From the NCBI GenBank assembly GCA_020744225.1, contig JAGMWG010000011.1, forward strand, positions 868,001 to 932,000: DNA of 64,000 nucleotides, written 5' to 3'. This stretch comes from Paraphoma chrysanthemicola. Its lineage: Eukaryota; Ascomycota; Dothideomycetes; Pleosporales; Phaeosphaeriaceae. Positions 11,601-20,847 of this stretch are shown in pieces (the stretch's first letter is position 1; every line of letters begins with the position of its first letter). A program made the position numbers and the translations under genes. The notes under the pieces were generated by a model, which did not search any database, was not told the DNA's origin, and saw only the letters and a list, made by a program, of their open reading frames with translations.

Positions 11601-12149
11601 GTCAGCTTCTTGCCTGGCGACGATGTCGCTCTGAAGCCGCCGCTAGTAGCACGTCTTCACATTGAAGAACGCGAGATGCAAAAGCTGCTTGAGTCGATCA
11701 AGGAACCACTTGTCCAAGCCTTCACAGCTGAGAAGCTCGGGAGGGTTGAGCTCGCACGCCTTGATTCGTCACTTAACGTATTGCGCAAGGAGTCCGACGT
11801 CGGCCCTGGATCTGGCTGGAGCACCGTAGCTGCTGCTAAATCTGCTCCACTCCGGCACGTAGTAGGAGGCACAGCATTCGGCAACAAAGGCGGCTTCGCT
11901 GTGTTGAGTCTGAACAGCACCAAGAAAAAGAAGAAGGAGGCGCCAGTGGAGATAGTTGAGGACTGGGAGGCCGCAGAAGAGCAAGAAGAGGAGAAAGAAA
12001 AGGCCAGTGGTGCTAACAGTGCGGTCGCCAGTGAGAATGAAGACGGTCCATCTTCCAGACCTCGCAGCATCATGGCCGAGAGTTCTTCTGACGATGTTCT
12101 TATTCCCACGACGGCTAGTACTGGACGGTGGGCAGACATGGACGAGTAG
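8640..12149 (+). CDS. FAP1: NF-X1-type zinc finger protein (Fap1 homologue)
   Basis: Intronless, 1169 residues. Fap1/NFX1 proteins carry a RING/PHD-like finger that can act as an E3 ubiquitin ligase, then an array of Cys-rich NF-X1 fingers and an R3H nucleic-acid-binding domain; yeast Fap1 binds FKBP12 and competes with rapamycin. Here: an Arg/Gly-rich disordered N-terminus (about 1-150, with RGRGGR repeats), a C4HC3-like finger starting CAICTEE at about 186 and ending CPGC at about 250, a long run of NF-X1 repeats of the form CGxHxCxxxCHxGxCxxC (about 260-800), an R3H region around 845-910, and an acidic C-terminal tail ending WADMDE. Length is close to other filamentous fungal members. The start ATG lies just upstream of the Ala/Thr-rich opening. 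Confidence 0.95.
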   Translation: MSTTTAAPAVAAPGDASRGSNRRRRPRRNPNTPGEQHEEGQQPAQSQRGGRSGRGRGRGGHQDGERPAAPQQQTQLVPATVMASRGGQRGRGRGGRGAAAPRFPHRTAAGGRQFGGQLTTEDDGASEASFQASSSLQADAPAFQPGQLVPPRRARPPREKKPQLPKSNAPDIATRTHEDIDNGHYECAICTEEIKRHSRGVWSCRTCWTVFHLGCIKKWSTNEGSAAATQQAQDGEIPPPRQWRCPGCNLPKDVMPKSFHCWCEKELEPKALPGLPPFSCGQTCARPRVLPKSCPHPCPVTCHAGPCPPCGLMGPEKFCFCGKKSMRRRCVDTDYEHGWGCGEVCGELMSCGQHRCSRPCHEGPCGACEVRVPARCYCGQIQKDILCHDRAEEKSSSHAHVAADGTSTTEQWIGTFECPNTCSRPFDCGNHICEKPCHSQDAEAAHCPRSPDVVSHCPCGKTLLGEMSNATRSTCEDPIPNCAKPCHKMLDCGHQCERLCHQGDCSSCFKRISISCRCGRTTSNTICHQGTMEPPQCMRICRVSLNCGRHECGERCCAGERKAAERQASRRKARPLDAAPRRPGDNFEAEHICTRSCGRQLKCGNTEHRCQELCHKGPCGSCREAIFDELSCHCGRTVLQPPLPCGTKPPPCRFACERPKDCGHPQMAHNCHGDEESCPKCPFLTTKSCLCGKNVLKNQPCWLSDVRCGDICGKTLRCGAHQCQKQCHRPGECEEPCRQPCGKELSACGHPCMAPCHFPSICKEEKPCQHKIFVTCECQRIKQETKCAASKSNDGNSKKSLKCDEECARLERNHKLALALNVDPDHQSDHIPYSTETLNMYQQNSTWAAAQEKQLRLFAADPEAKRFRFAPMKSNQRAFIHYLAEDFGFDTESMDPEPHRHVALFKTPRFVMAPMKTLAECARTRQIQRPVPTPAPTTVLRPKPSNTTGDPYNGFLVTNTRFALMIEEVQTVVKRVLAKTSFRLELEVSFLPGDDVALKPPLVARLHIEEREMQKLLESIKEPLVQAFTAEKLGRVELARLDSSLNVLRKESDVGPGSGWSTVAAAKSAPLRHVVGGTAFGNKGGFAVLSLNSTKKKKKEAPVEIVEDWEAAEEQEEEKEKASGANSAVASENEDGPSSRPRSIMAESSSDDVLIPTTASTGRWADMDE

Positions 12150-12795
12150 TCTACTTTCATCATGAAGAACGGCAGACCTTACGACTAGTCGTTTGGCAGG
12201 CAGGGACTCAGTAGCAATACATGCTGTAAAAACACCAGTCCGAATACTATGCGTGATGTGACAGCATCTGACGTTCTACTACATCGGAGAATTCGGAAGC
12301 GTTCCGACTTGATGCAAACACATCGAACCGTAGCACATAACCGAGCAACAGTTGTATGAGCATTTAATTCCACTATCTACCGTGTAACCCTAATCACCGG
12401 TGTTTGAAACTCGAAATTGTGCTCGCCTGCCGACATGCGCACGTCATGACAGCGACCGTGTCACACCCAAACTCGCGTTGCTGTTGTGCTGCCTCGCTCG
12501 GTTCCCCAACGTCTCCCCGACGACTAGCGCTGATGGGTGAGATGAGCATGGCGTCTTGAAGCAACAAATGGAGCACAAGATATATGGATGATGATCATGC
12601 ATGATGAGATCCGGTAGCAATACAGCGTAGAGACGGGGGGCTGTTGAGATACATATATAGTCGGGTTGGAATGCGATGTTCAAGGTGTTTTGGCGTTGTC
12701 CACTTCTTGATACCCTTTTTCATTTCTAGCATTGTCAAACGCATAATTCCTGACAGTTTCTCGGGTCTGATATCATTATCCCATCGTGATTAAGA
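12150..12795. other. Intergenic, FAP1 3' end and monooxygenase promoter
   Basis: 646 nt. Around 12585-12605 there is an ATGATCATGCATGATGAG stretch of overlapping near-palindromes. No gene or RNA recognised. Confidence 0.5.
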
Positions 12796-14109
12796 ATGGG
12801 CGACCTCCCACCCCCATCCCAGCCACCACTTACCATCCTCATCCTGGGTGGTGGCATTGCAGGTCTAACCACCGCCCTCTCCCTCACAAAATTCTCACTT
12901 CCGAATGTCCCTCCGCCCATCATCAAAATCTTCGAAATCCGCCCTCAACCCGCAACAATCGGCGGCGCGGTAAACCTGACCCCCAACGCACTGCGCCTTT
13001 TATCCCATCTCGGCGCTTTACAAGAAATCGAAGCCGCGGGCTACGGCGCCCCGTGTCCCGCCGTCGAAGTCTTTGATTTATACACGGGCAGCAAAATCGC
13101 CGAGTCTGATTTCCGCGGCCCAAATGGGGACGGACTTGGTTCGCCACCGTTTAGCGCGTTGCGAATCACGCGTGGAGAAGCGTTGGAAGGTGTATTGGCT
13201 GCTATTGCAAAACATGCAAACATTAGCATGATGTGTGGGAAGAAGACTGTCGAGATACACGAGGATGAGCAGGGTGTGGCGTTGGAATTCGACAATGGCG
13301 AAAGGGTGAATGGGGATGTGTTGATTGGATGTGATGGTATCCATAGCGTCGCACGATTGAAACATGTGGAACCAGAGCGTAAGAGCGAGTACAGCGGGAT
13401 ATGTAATGCGTTTGGATTCGCGCCGCGACGACGCTTATCAAATACCAGTGGATTCGAAGATACGCATTTCGATGTCTCGGGCATGAATTTCGGACGTAGG
13501 GGTATATTGCTCACGAGTTTCCATAATAGGGAAAAAGACTCGATATACGTAGGTGCGCTGATGCAGGTTCCGGAGATTGCGTCAAGGGACGGATGGAAAG
13601 CGAAGGGCGCGGATGCGGAGAAGACGAGGCAGGAGATCTTGGAGAGGTATGATGGCGCGGCGACTCCGTTCATTAGACATGTCATTGAGGACGCGCGGGA
13701 TTTGTATCTCTGGCCGGTGTTTACGCTGTCAAAAGGTGGGAAATGGGCGACTGAAAGGACGATGTTGATTGGAGATTCCGCACACGCAATGCCACCGCAA
13801 GGTGAGAGTACTGGGATCGTGTTTGAGGATGGAGTGCTGTTTGCAAGGTGTTTGGCGAAGTGGATGGGCGAGGGGAGATCAGAGGGGGCTCCGGTCAAAG
13901 AGGCATTTCATGCATATGAGAGGTTGAGACGAGCAAGGATAGATACGGCGTGGGACGAGAGTCAGAGTGTGGTGAAGACGGTCCGGGATACGCCGTGGTG
14001 GGGTCATAAGATCAAGATGAATATTGTCCCATGGTATTTGTGGTGGACGCGAAGCTATCGGGAGAAGCATTTCGTCGAGGATGTGACAACGTGTGAGCTG
14101 GGGTATTAA
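12796..14109 (+). CDS. FAD-dependent (group A) monooxygenase
   Basis: Single-exon 437-residue flavoprotein of the salicylate hydroxylase / PHBH type, which uses NAD(P)H and O2 to hydroxylate small, often aromatic, substrates. The FAD-binding dinucleotide motif is GGGIAG at residues 18-23, the DG motif region reads IGCDGIHS near 180, and the ribityl-binding GD motif is GDSAHAMPPQGESTG from residue 326. No membrane helix follows beyond a short hydrophobic WYLWWT near the C-terminus, so it is probably soluble. Substrate cannot be told from sequence. No synthase gene neighbours it, so a role in a secondary-metabolite cluster is not supported. The start is the first ATG before the flavin fold. Confidence 0.9.
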   Translation: MGDLPPPSQPPLTILILGGGIAGLTTALSLTKFSLPNVPPPIIKIFEIRPQPATIGGAVNLTPNALRLLSHLGALQEIEAAGYGAPCPAVEVFDLYTGSKIAESDFRGPNGDGLGSPPFSALRITRGEALEGVLAAIAKHANISMMCGKKTVEIHEDEQGVALEFDNGERVNGDVLIGCDGIHSVARLKHVEPERKSEYSGICNAFGFAPRRRLSNTSGFEDTHFDVSGMNFGRRGILLTSFHNREKDSIYVGALMQVPEIASRDGWKAKGADAEKTRQEILERYDGAATPFIRHVIEDARDLYLWPVFTLSKGGKWATERTMLIGDSAHAMPPQGESTGIVFEDGVLFARCLAKWMGEGRSEGAPVKEAFHAYERLRRARIDTAWDESQSVVKTVRDTPWWGHKIKMNIVPWYLWWTRSYREKHFVEDVTTCELGY

Positions 14110-14219
14110 AAGATGTGGTTGAAACTTCACCCAGTCGCGCATATGGGACGATAAAGGTACAGTAGAAATAGACATTACAAGTAAAGACTGCGAGTTGGTG
14201 TGTGCTTCACAGCCCAGCC

Positions 14220-15074
14220 CTATTTTCGCTTCACCTTGTTGTTGACCGTGGCACTCCAGTTGATATTGTAGTAACCGTGAGCCTCAAATTGTTGGTCGAC
14301 GTTGGCGATGAGAGGTGGGTAGAGGAAGATAGGAAGCATCCAGAAGACCGGCATAGCCGCTAGAACGCCCCTGAGGATGGGAAGACCTCCGTTTCCTGCA
14401 TGTTCGCTTCTTTGCTTTCTGCCTTCGAGACAACCTGCAAGCACGTTCCCCACAACGAACAGGTGGTATGACACGAGCATGATCAGGTACAGCCGAGCGC
14501 CGATTCCATATGGATTGGACCGCCAATTCTCTCGCATGCGTATGTAGTAATGCCGGATTACTCTGTCAAACCGCACGCCTTTATAGTATCCGCAGTACCA
14601 AGGCTTGAGTGGTTCCTAATCCGCGTCAATATATGGAGATGGGCAGGCTTTGAAGTCTCCATCCATACCATCGGGCCTGGATCGCCTAAATCGCGGTCGC
14701 GGAACCATTCAACAATCTCTCGTTCGAGGTAGAGTACTAGAATTTCCCGCGGTAATTTGACCGGAATCCAGGTTTCGGGGGGGTCGAGTACCTCTTCTGA
14801 TTTGTGAGTTCCAGCGTTATCGGTGGGGTTGATCGTGCGCCTAGAGTCGACCGTTCTGGTTGATCGTGACCGTCGGAATCGAAAGGGGTTGCGAGGTGGG
14901 AAGAAAGACAGTCGTCGAGGAGGTGAGGTATGTAAGTCGTTTGTAGTCATAGGGAGCATTGGCATTGGCATCGTTATGTATGGTGGGCCCGAAGGCGAAG
15001 TCGTCTGATGTGCTTGGGAGTGTTTCTTTCCAACCCCCAACTCGTCCTTTCGCAGCTGTTCGCAGACTGCTCAT
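14220..15074 (-). CDS. Unrecognised protein with two membrane segments
   Basis: I do not recognise the family. Proposed exons: 15074-14852, 14796-14669 and 14615-14220, giving 248 residues. The second intron (14616-14668, 53 nt, GTATGG...GATTAG with TTGAC branch) is well supported: it joins GDPGPM to EPLKPWYCGYYKG in phase 0. The first (14797-14851, 55 nt) has a good acceptor (AAATCAG) and branch (CTCAC) but a poor donor (GTCGAC), so the N-terminal third is uncertain. The C-terminal half has two hydrophobic spans (LYLIMLVSYHLFVVGNVLAG and VLAAMPVFWMLPIFLYPPLI) and a Lys/Arg end (NNKVKRK), hinting at a membrane-bound, possibly ER-retained, protein. It is divergent from the debranching enzyme gene. 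Confidence 0.55.
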
Positions 15075-15793
15075 GAAGATTGCCGTACCGATAACAATGG
15101 AACGGATAGCAATTGGATGGATCGTGGAGAGCAAAGATATGAGGAGCCGGCCACGGTCGTGCCGGGACGACGAAGTTCTATGGACAGCATTGCTTGACAA
15201 AGATAAGGTTTCGTTGGGCGGAGGAAGGAGCAGTGCTCAGGCGATGCAGCCAGGCCATGTGGCTGGAGAATCATATCTCATTATCATGAAGCGCAAAGGA
15301 AGGTGGTACGCTATCCAAAGAACTTGAAAATTGGCAATGAGAGGAACGATGGATGAAGCCAGCGATCACAAGCCAGTGAATGCAATCACACGTGATCACA
15401 TGACTCGTGCAACAGCTCCACTCCAGCGCTATCGCCTGCAAGCGAGCCGCCCGCAGCCTCGAAGCCCGCGCCGATGACGTCTGTCCTGCGGGTACCTGTC
15501 GATGCCAGCTTCGGCGGCAGGTTGCTTCGCGACCGCGATTCCCTCCACCGCCGATCGCTAGTCGTGAGCTCTTGCTTCCTTCTGCATTGCGACAGGCAGC
15601 TGTCGCCCAAACCCTGCGCAGAAGTCCCAATTGCTATTTAGCTATCTCGAGTGGCCTGCGACGACGTACTTCCTCCTCAACAACTCGCCCTAGCCTGCAC
15701 TATTTTTACCTCACCGCCGCAGCATACCTATAGCAACTTTTGCATACAGCCTACTGAGAGCGCGTCTCTTGCTGTTCAGCCGCACACATTACC
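15075..15793. other. Divergent promoter, two-TM gene / GDB1
   Basis: 719 nt. Contains an E-box CACGTG at 15389-15394 inside ATCACACGTGAT, followed by TCACATGAC. Near the GDB1 start it becomes C/T-rich. No gene seen. Confidence 0.5.
15389..15394. promoter_or_regulatory. E-box CACGTG
   Basis: Palindromic bHLH-type site between two divergent genes, about 315 nt from the upstream gene start and 400 nt from GDB1. Which factor binds is unknown. Confidence 0.35.
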
Positions 15794-18700
15794 ATGTCTG
15801 CACCCTCAAAAGCGGCCTCGCAGGCTGTCTACCTGCTGCCATTGACCGATGCGGGCGCGCCAGATGTGCCGGGCTCCTACATCTACCTACCTCCTCCAAC
15901 CGAGCCCGCCTATTCCGTCCGCTTCCAGATTCAGGGCACGAGCTCAATATGTCGCTATGGCAGCCTCTGGGTGAACATACCTGCCAAGGGCGAGAAGTTC
16001 AAGCGCAGCCAGTACCGCGAGTACAAGTAAGCTCTCCGCTCACTAAGCATTCTTCGCATGTCTGACCTGCGCTTCAAGGCTAGAGCCAGACTTCAATGGC
16101 ACCACTGAGATCGATGTCCCCATCTACGAAGCGAACGCCTACTCCTTCTACACCACCTACACGCCACTGCCGCAGTGGTCGTTCACCGACGTCGCCTCGC
16201 CAGAACCAACCAAGACAGACACTTACTACATCGATGTCTGCCCGAAGCTCACCCTCCAGGGCCAGCAGCTACCTGTTGAGGGCGTCATTGTCTTCTCTAC
16301 CCTCTCCAAGTTCATGGGCAAATTCCCCGCGGACTGGGACAACCATCTGCGAGGCATCAGCCAGCGCGGCTACAACATGGTGCACTTCACGCCACTGATG
16401 ATTCGCGGCGTCTCCAACTCGCCTTACAGCATATATGACCAGCTGGCCTTTGACAAAGATGCCTTTCCCAATGGCGAGAAGGACGTGGCGCGCATGGTAA
16501 AGAAGATGCACACCGAGTTCAACATGCTTGCCATGACCGACGTCGTCTGGAACCACACTGCGAACAACAGCAAGTGGCTCGAGGAGCATCCAGAAGCTGG
16601 CTACAACGTGGACACTGCACCGCACTTGCGACCAGCCCTCGAGTTGGATACTGCATTGATCAAATTTGGCAAGGAATTGTCCTCACATGGCCTGCCGACC
16701 AAATTCGAGAATGAGAGCGACCTTCTGCGGGTCATGGAAGGCGTCAAGAAGCATGTTCTCGACAAACAGAAGCTGTGGGAATACTACGTCGTAGACGTGG
16801 AAAGGAATACCAATGCCATCACCGAGAAGTGGATTGCTGGACAAGCCAAGTTTGTCGAGGACAGCTTTAGTGAAGCAGGCCTTCGCGGGCTCGATGCCGT
16901 CAAGGGCTGGTCCTTGAAGCAAAAGGCTGACTGGTTGATTGACCATGCGCTCCTCGGCGGCGATAGAATGGGCGAGCGGTTTAGGCGCCAGATCGACCCT
17001 GCCGTCGGAGCTGGTCTCTGTTGTGCACTCTTTGGTCGCCACGACAGCCGCACTGGCAGCGCCCCTGATGAGCGCGCCGCACGCGAGGAGTTCACTCGCA
17101 TCCTCAACGAATTGAATTTGCCATTCTACAAGGAGTACGATGGAGATTCCAAGGAAATCCTGGAGCAGCTCTTCAACCGGATCAAGTATGTCCGGATAGA
17201 CGCTCATGGTCCCAAGCTTGGCGAGGTCAATGATGCGAATCCTTTGATCGAGCCTTACTTCACCCGCTTGCCACTAAACGAGACCACCAAGAAGCACAAC
17301 CCAGACGCCCTAGCACTTGTAAATAACGGCTGGGTCTGGGCTGCTGATGCCATGCGGGACAATGCTGGTCCAAAATCTCGCGCATACCTGAGGCGAGAAG
17401 TCATCGTTTGGGGCGACTGCGTCAAGCTCCGATACGGGTCTGGCCCTCAGGACAACCCATTCCTCTGGGAGCACATGGCCAAGTACACTCGACTGATGGC
17501 CAAGTACTTTCAAGGGTTCCGCATCGACAATTGCCATTCGACTCCTCTTCACCTTGCAGAGTACATGCTGGACCAAGCGCGCAGCGTCAACCCCAATTTG
17601 TTCGTCTGCGCTGAGCTGTTCTCGGGATCTGAGGAGATGGACTTCAAGTTTGTGATGCGACTGGGCATCTCGTGTCTCATTAGAGAAGCAATGCAGGCTT
17701 GGAGCACACAAGAGCTGAGTCGCCTCGTGCATCGCCACGGCGGTGTTCCTATTGGCAGCTTCGAGACCGACGAAGTGCTGAATGCGGACAATGCCAACGG
17801 CACGTTAGACGGCAAGCCACTACCGATCATCAAGCGCATCAAACAGAGTCCAGTCCATGCCCTTTTCATGGACTGCACGCACGACAACGAGACTCCGGCG
17901 CAGAAGAGAGATGCGCGCGACACCCTTCCGACCGCTGCTCTTGTCGCCATGTGCTCTTGTGCGACCGGCAGTGTGTTCGGCTTTGACGAAGTGTACCCAG
18001 AGCTGATCGAGTTGGTGCACGAAAAGAGACTCTACTCGTCCATCAACTCTACTGGCGGCCCTATCAAGGCACAAGCTGGCGAAGGTGGAATCGGTGGCAT
18101 TCGCAAGATTATCAACGAAATCCATGTCAAAATGGGCAAAGAAGGATACACGGAGACGTATATTCACCACGACAAGGAGTACATCACTGTACACCGTGTC
18201 AACCCCCACACCAGGCAGGGTTACTTCCTCATTGCTCACACTGCCTTTCCTGGATACGGCAATGGCAATGGCGGCTTCGGCGACACCAAGCTCCCAGGTA
18301 CCAGCGCGAAGCTCATCGGCGCATGGAACCTTGAAGTCGACAACAGCCAGGAGGCAAGGGCTCGAGTCATCGGTGACAAGACTACGCTGCGCGGCTTGCC
18401 AAGTCAGACGTACAATTTACAGGGTGTGAACATTGAGTCCGTCGGCGACTCAACCACGATTAAAATCCCCGACAAGTTTCCTCCCGGAAGTATCGCTATC
18501 TTCGAGACCTGGGTACCGACTGCCGAGCACGCGGACGGACTTGATGCATACGTTACCTCAGGGGCTCGCGAAGCCTTCCGCGACGTCAATTTGACGGATC
18601 TAAACTTCATTCTATACCGTTGCGATGCGGAGGAGAAGGACGTCTCGGATGGCAAGGACGGCACATATGATATCCCAGGCCACGGCAAACTTGTGTACGC

Positions 18701-20504
18701 CGGTTTGCAAGGCTGGTGGAGCCCCTTACGCGATATTGTCAATGAGAACAATCTTGGCCATCCGATTTGCAACCATCTCCGCGAAGGCCAATGGGCATTA
18801 GACTATTGTGTAGGTCGTCTTGAGCGAGCTGCCGCAAAGAGCCAGTACAGCCAAGTGAAGGGGCCCGCCAAGTGGCTAAAGGAGCGTTTCGATGCCATTC
18901 GCAAGCTTCCGAACTTCATGCTGCCACGGTACTTTGCGCTTACCATTCAAACAGCCTACAAAGCGGCAGTCGACCGCGCTATTGAGCTTATGGGCGAAAA
19001 CGTTCGCAATGGCAACAATTTCTTGAAGAGCCTCGCACTCGTCAGCGTTCAGGTGATCGGTTACACAGAAAGTGCTTCCCTGTGGCCGGACAAGAATGTG
19101 CCGAGCATGGCCGCTGGACTGCCTCATTTCGCCGTCAGTTGGGCTCGCTGCTGGGGCCGAGACATCACTATCTCTGCCCGCGGTCTCTGCATGGGTACCG
19201 GAAGATATGCAGATGCCAAGGAGCACATTCTTTGCTTTGCCAGCGTTCTTAAGCATGGCATGGTTCCCAATCTTTTGAGCAGCGGTACAAGCCCAAGGTA
19301 CAACTCACGCGACTCGATCTGGTGGTGTCTCCAGAACATCCAAGATTACACCAAGATTGTACCGAACGGTCTCGATCTGCTCCAGGACAAAGCTAGGCGA
19401 CGCTTCCTTCCGTACGACGACACATGGTTTCCTCACACCGACGAGCGAGCCTACTCGGTGTCGTCCACAATCGAAGACGTTATCCAAGAAGCCCTGCAGC
19501 GTCATGCTTCTGGCATAGAATTCCGTGAGTATGATGCTGGTCCGAACATTGACAGTCAAATGAAGTCGGAGGGCTTCGACATCAAGATCTGGACAGACTG
19601 GGAGACTGGTCTCATCTTTGGTGGCAACCAGTCTAATTGCGGAACCTGGATGGACAAGATGGGTGAAAGCGAGAAGGCTGGAAGCAAAGGCGTCCCTGGC
19701 ACACCCAGAGATGGTGCACCTGTCGAGATGATTGGCATGCTGTATAGCACAGTGCGCTGGTGTGCAGATCTCTACGAGCAAGGCAAGTTCAAATACGAGG
19801 GCGTGACGCTGCCTGATGGCAAAGAGACAATCACGTACAAAGCTTGGGCCGACAAGATCAAAGCAAACTTCGAGCGGACTTTCTACGTTCCACGTACTGC
19901 AGAGGAGGACAAGGACTATGATGTCAACCCTAAGATCATTAACCGCCGTGGTATTTACAAGGATCTCTACCGTTCTGGTAAGGAGTACGAAGACTACCAG
20001 CTGCGACCAAACTTCCCCGTGGCTATGTCGGTCGCACCAGATCTCTTCGACCCCGATCATGCCCTGTATGCGCTGCAGATGGCGGACCAGATCCTGCTCG
20101 GTCCACAGGGAATGAAGACGCTGGATCCATCTGATCTTAACTACCGACCTTACTACATCAACAGCGAGGATTCGACCGACTTCGCGACATCCAAGGGCAG
20201 GAACTACCACCAAGGTCCAGAATGGGTGTGGCCGACGGGCTTCTTTTTGCGAGCGCTTCTCAAGTTCGACCTCCAGCGCCGAAAGACACCCGAAGAGCGT
20301 GTTGAGAGCTATCAACAAGTTACACGTCGCTTGGCCGGTTGCATGAAGGCTATCCGGGAGAGTCCTTGGGCTGGTCTGACTGAGTTGACACAGAAGAACG
20401 GCGACTTCTGCGGCGACTCCTGTCCGACACAGGCGTGGTCTGCTAGTTGCATCATTGACTTGTTCCAAGACGGCCGGGAGTACGAGCTGGAAGAGAGCTC
20501 GTGA
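15794..20504 (+). CDS. GDB1: Glycogen debranching enzyme (bifunctional)
   Basis: Removes branch points of glycogen with two activities: 4-alpha-glucanotransferase (GH13-like N-terminal half) and amylo-1,6-glucosidase (GH133 C-terminal half). Exon 15794-16026, a 52-nt intron (16027-16078, GTAAGC...TTCAAG), exon 16079-20504; 1552 residues, the normal length. In the transferase half, RIDNCHS holds the nucleophile (Asp561), CAELFSGS the acid/base (Glu590) and CTHDNETP the third Asp (680). In the glucosidase half, SWARCWGRDITIS and the WTDWETGLIFGGNQSNCGTWMDKMG region are typical. The start MSAPSKAAS is the first ATG and leads directly into the conserved N-terminal beta domain. Cytosolic. Neighbouring genes give no pathway link. 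Confidence 0.97.
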
Positions 20505-20847
20505 AGTCGTTCTCTCGTGGAGCAGTAGCACCTTGGTGCAAGCATTCATAGCGGTGTATGCGACAGGCGTATTGTAGACGGCTGCGCATTAGACCTTACC
20601 AATTGTAGATACTGATCGACATACCGAGTTGTAATCGTTGTTTCCCATTGCTTGCTGTGGTGCACTGTTATGCTGGCACGGCTGACATCATTTGCCGTGA
20701 CCTCGCGTCTTAGCGCGTTTGATCTGCGGGAACTTATCAATAATGCTCCGCGCAAACCTGTGGGTCGGACAATCGTGAGCTCACTCTCCACACATAGCAC
20801 ACATTACTGCCGGGCACGGCGTTCATTCCTTTTACTCCAGCTTAAAA
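20505..20847. other. Intergenic, GDB1 3' end and helicase promoter
   Basis: 343 nt; nothing recognisable besides 3' and 5' untranslated sequence. Confidence 0.5.

Noticed and set aside
13041..13898. Minus-strand frame of 285 codons opposite the flavin monooxygenase
   Set aside because: Antisense to a well-conserved gene, no recognisable domain.
19305..20549. Long minus-strand frame (414 codons) opposite the debranching enzyme
   Set aside because: It lies wholly antisense to conserved GDB1 coding sequence and has no family resemblance; it is a codon-bias shadow.
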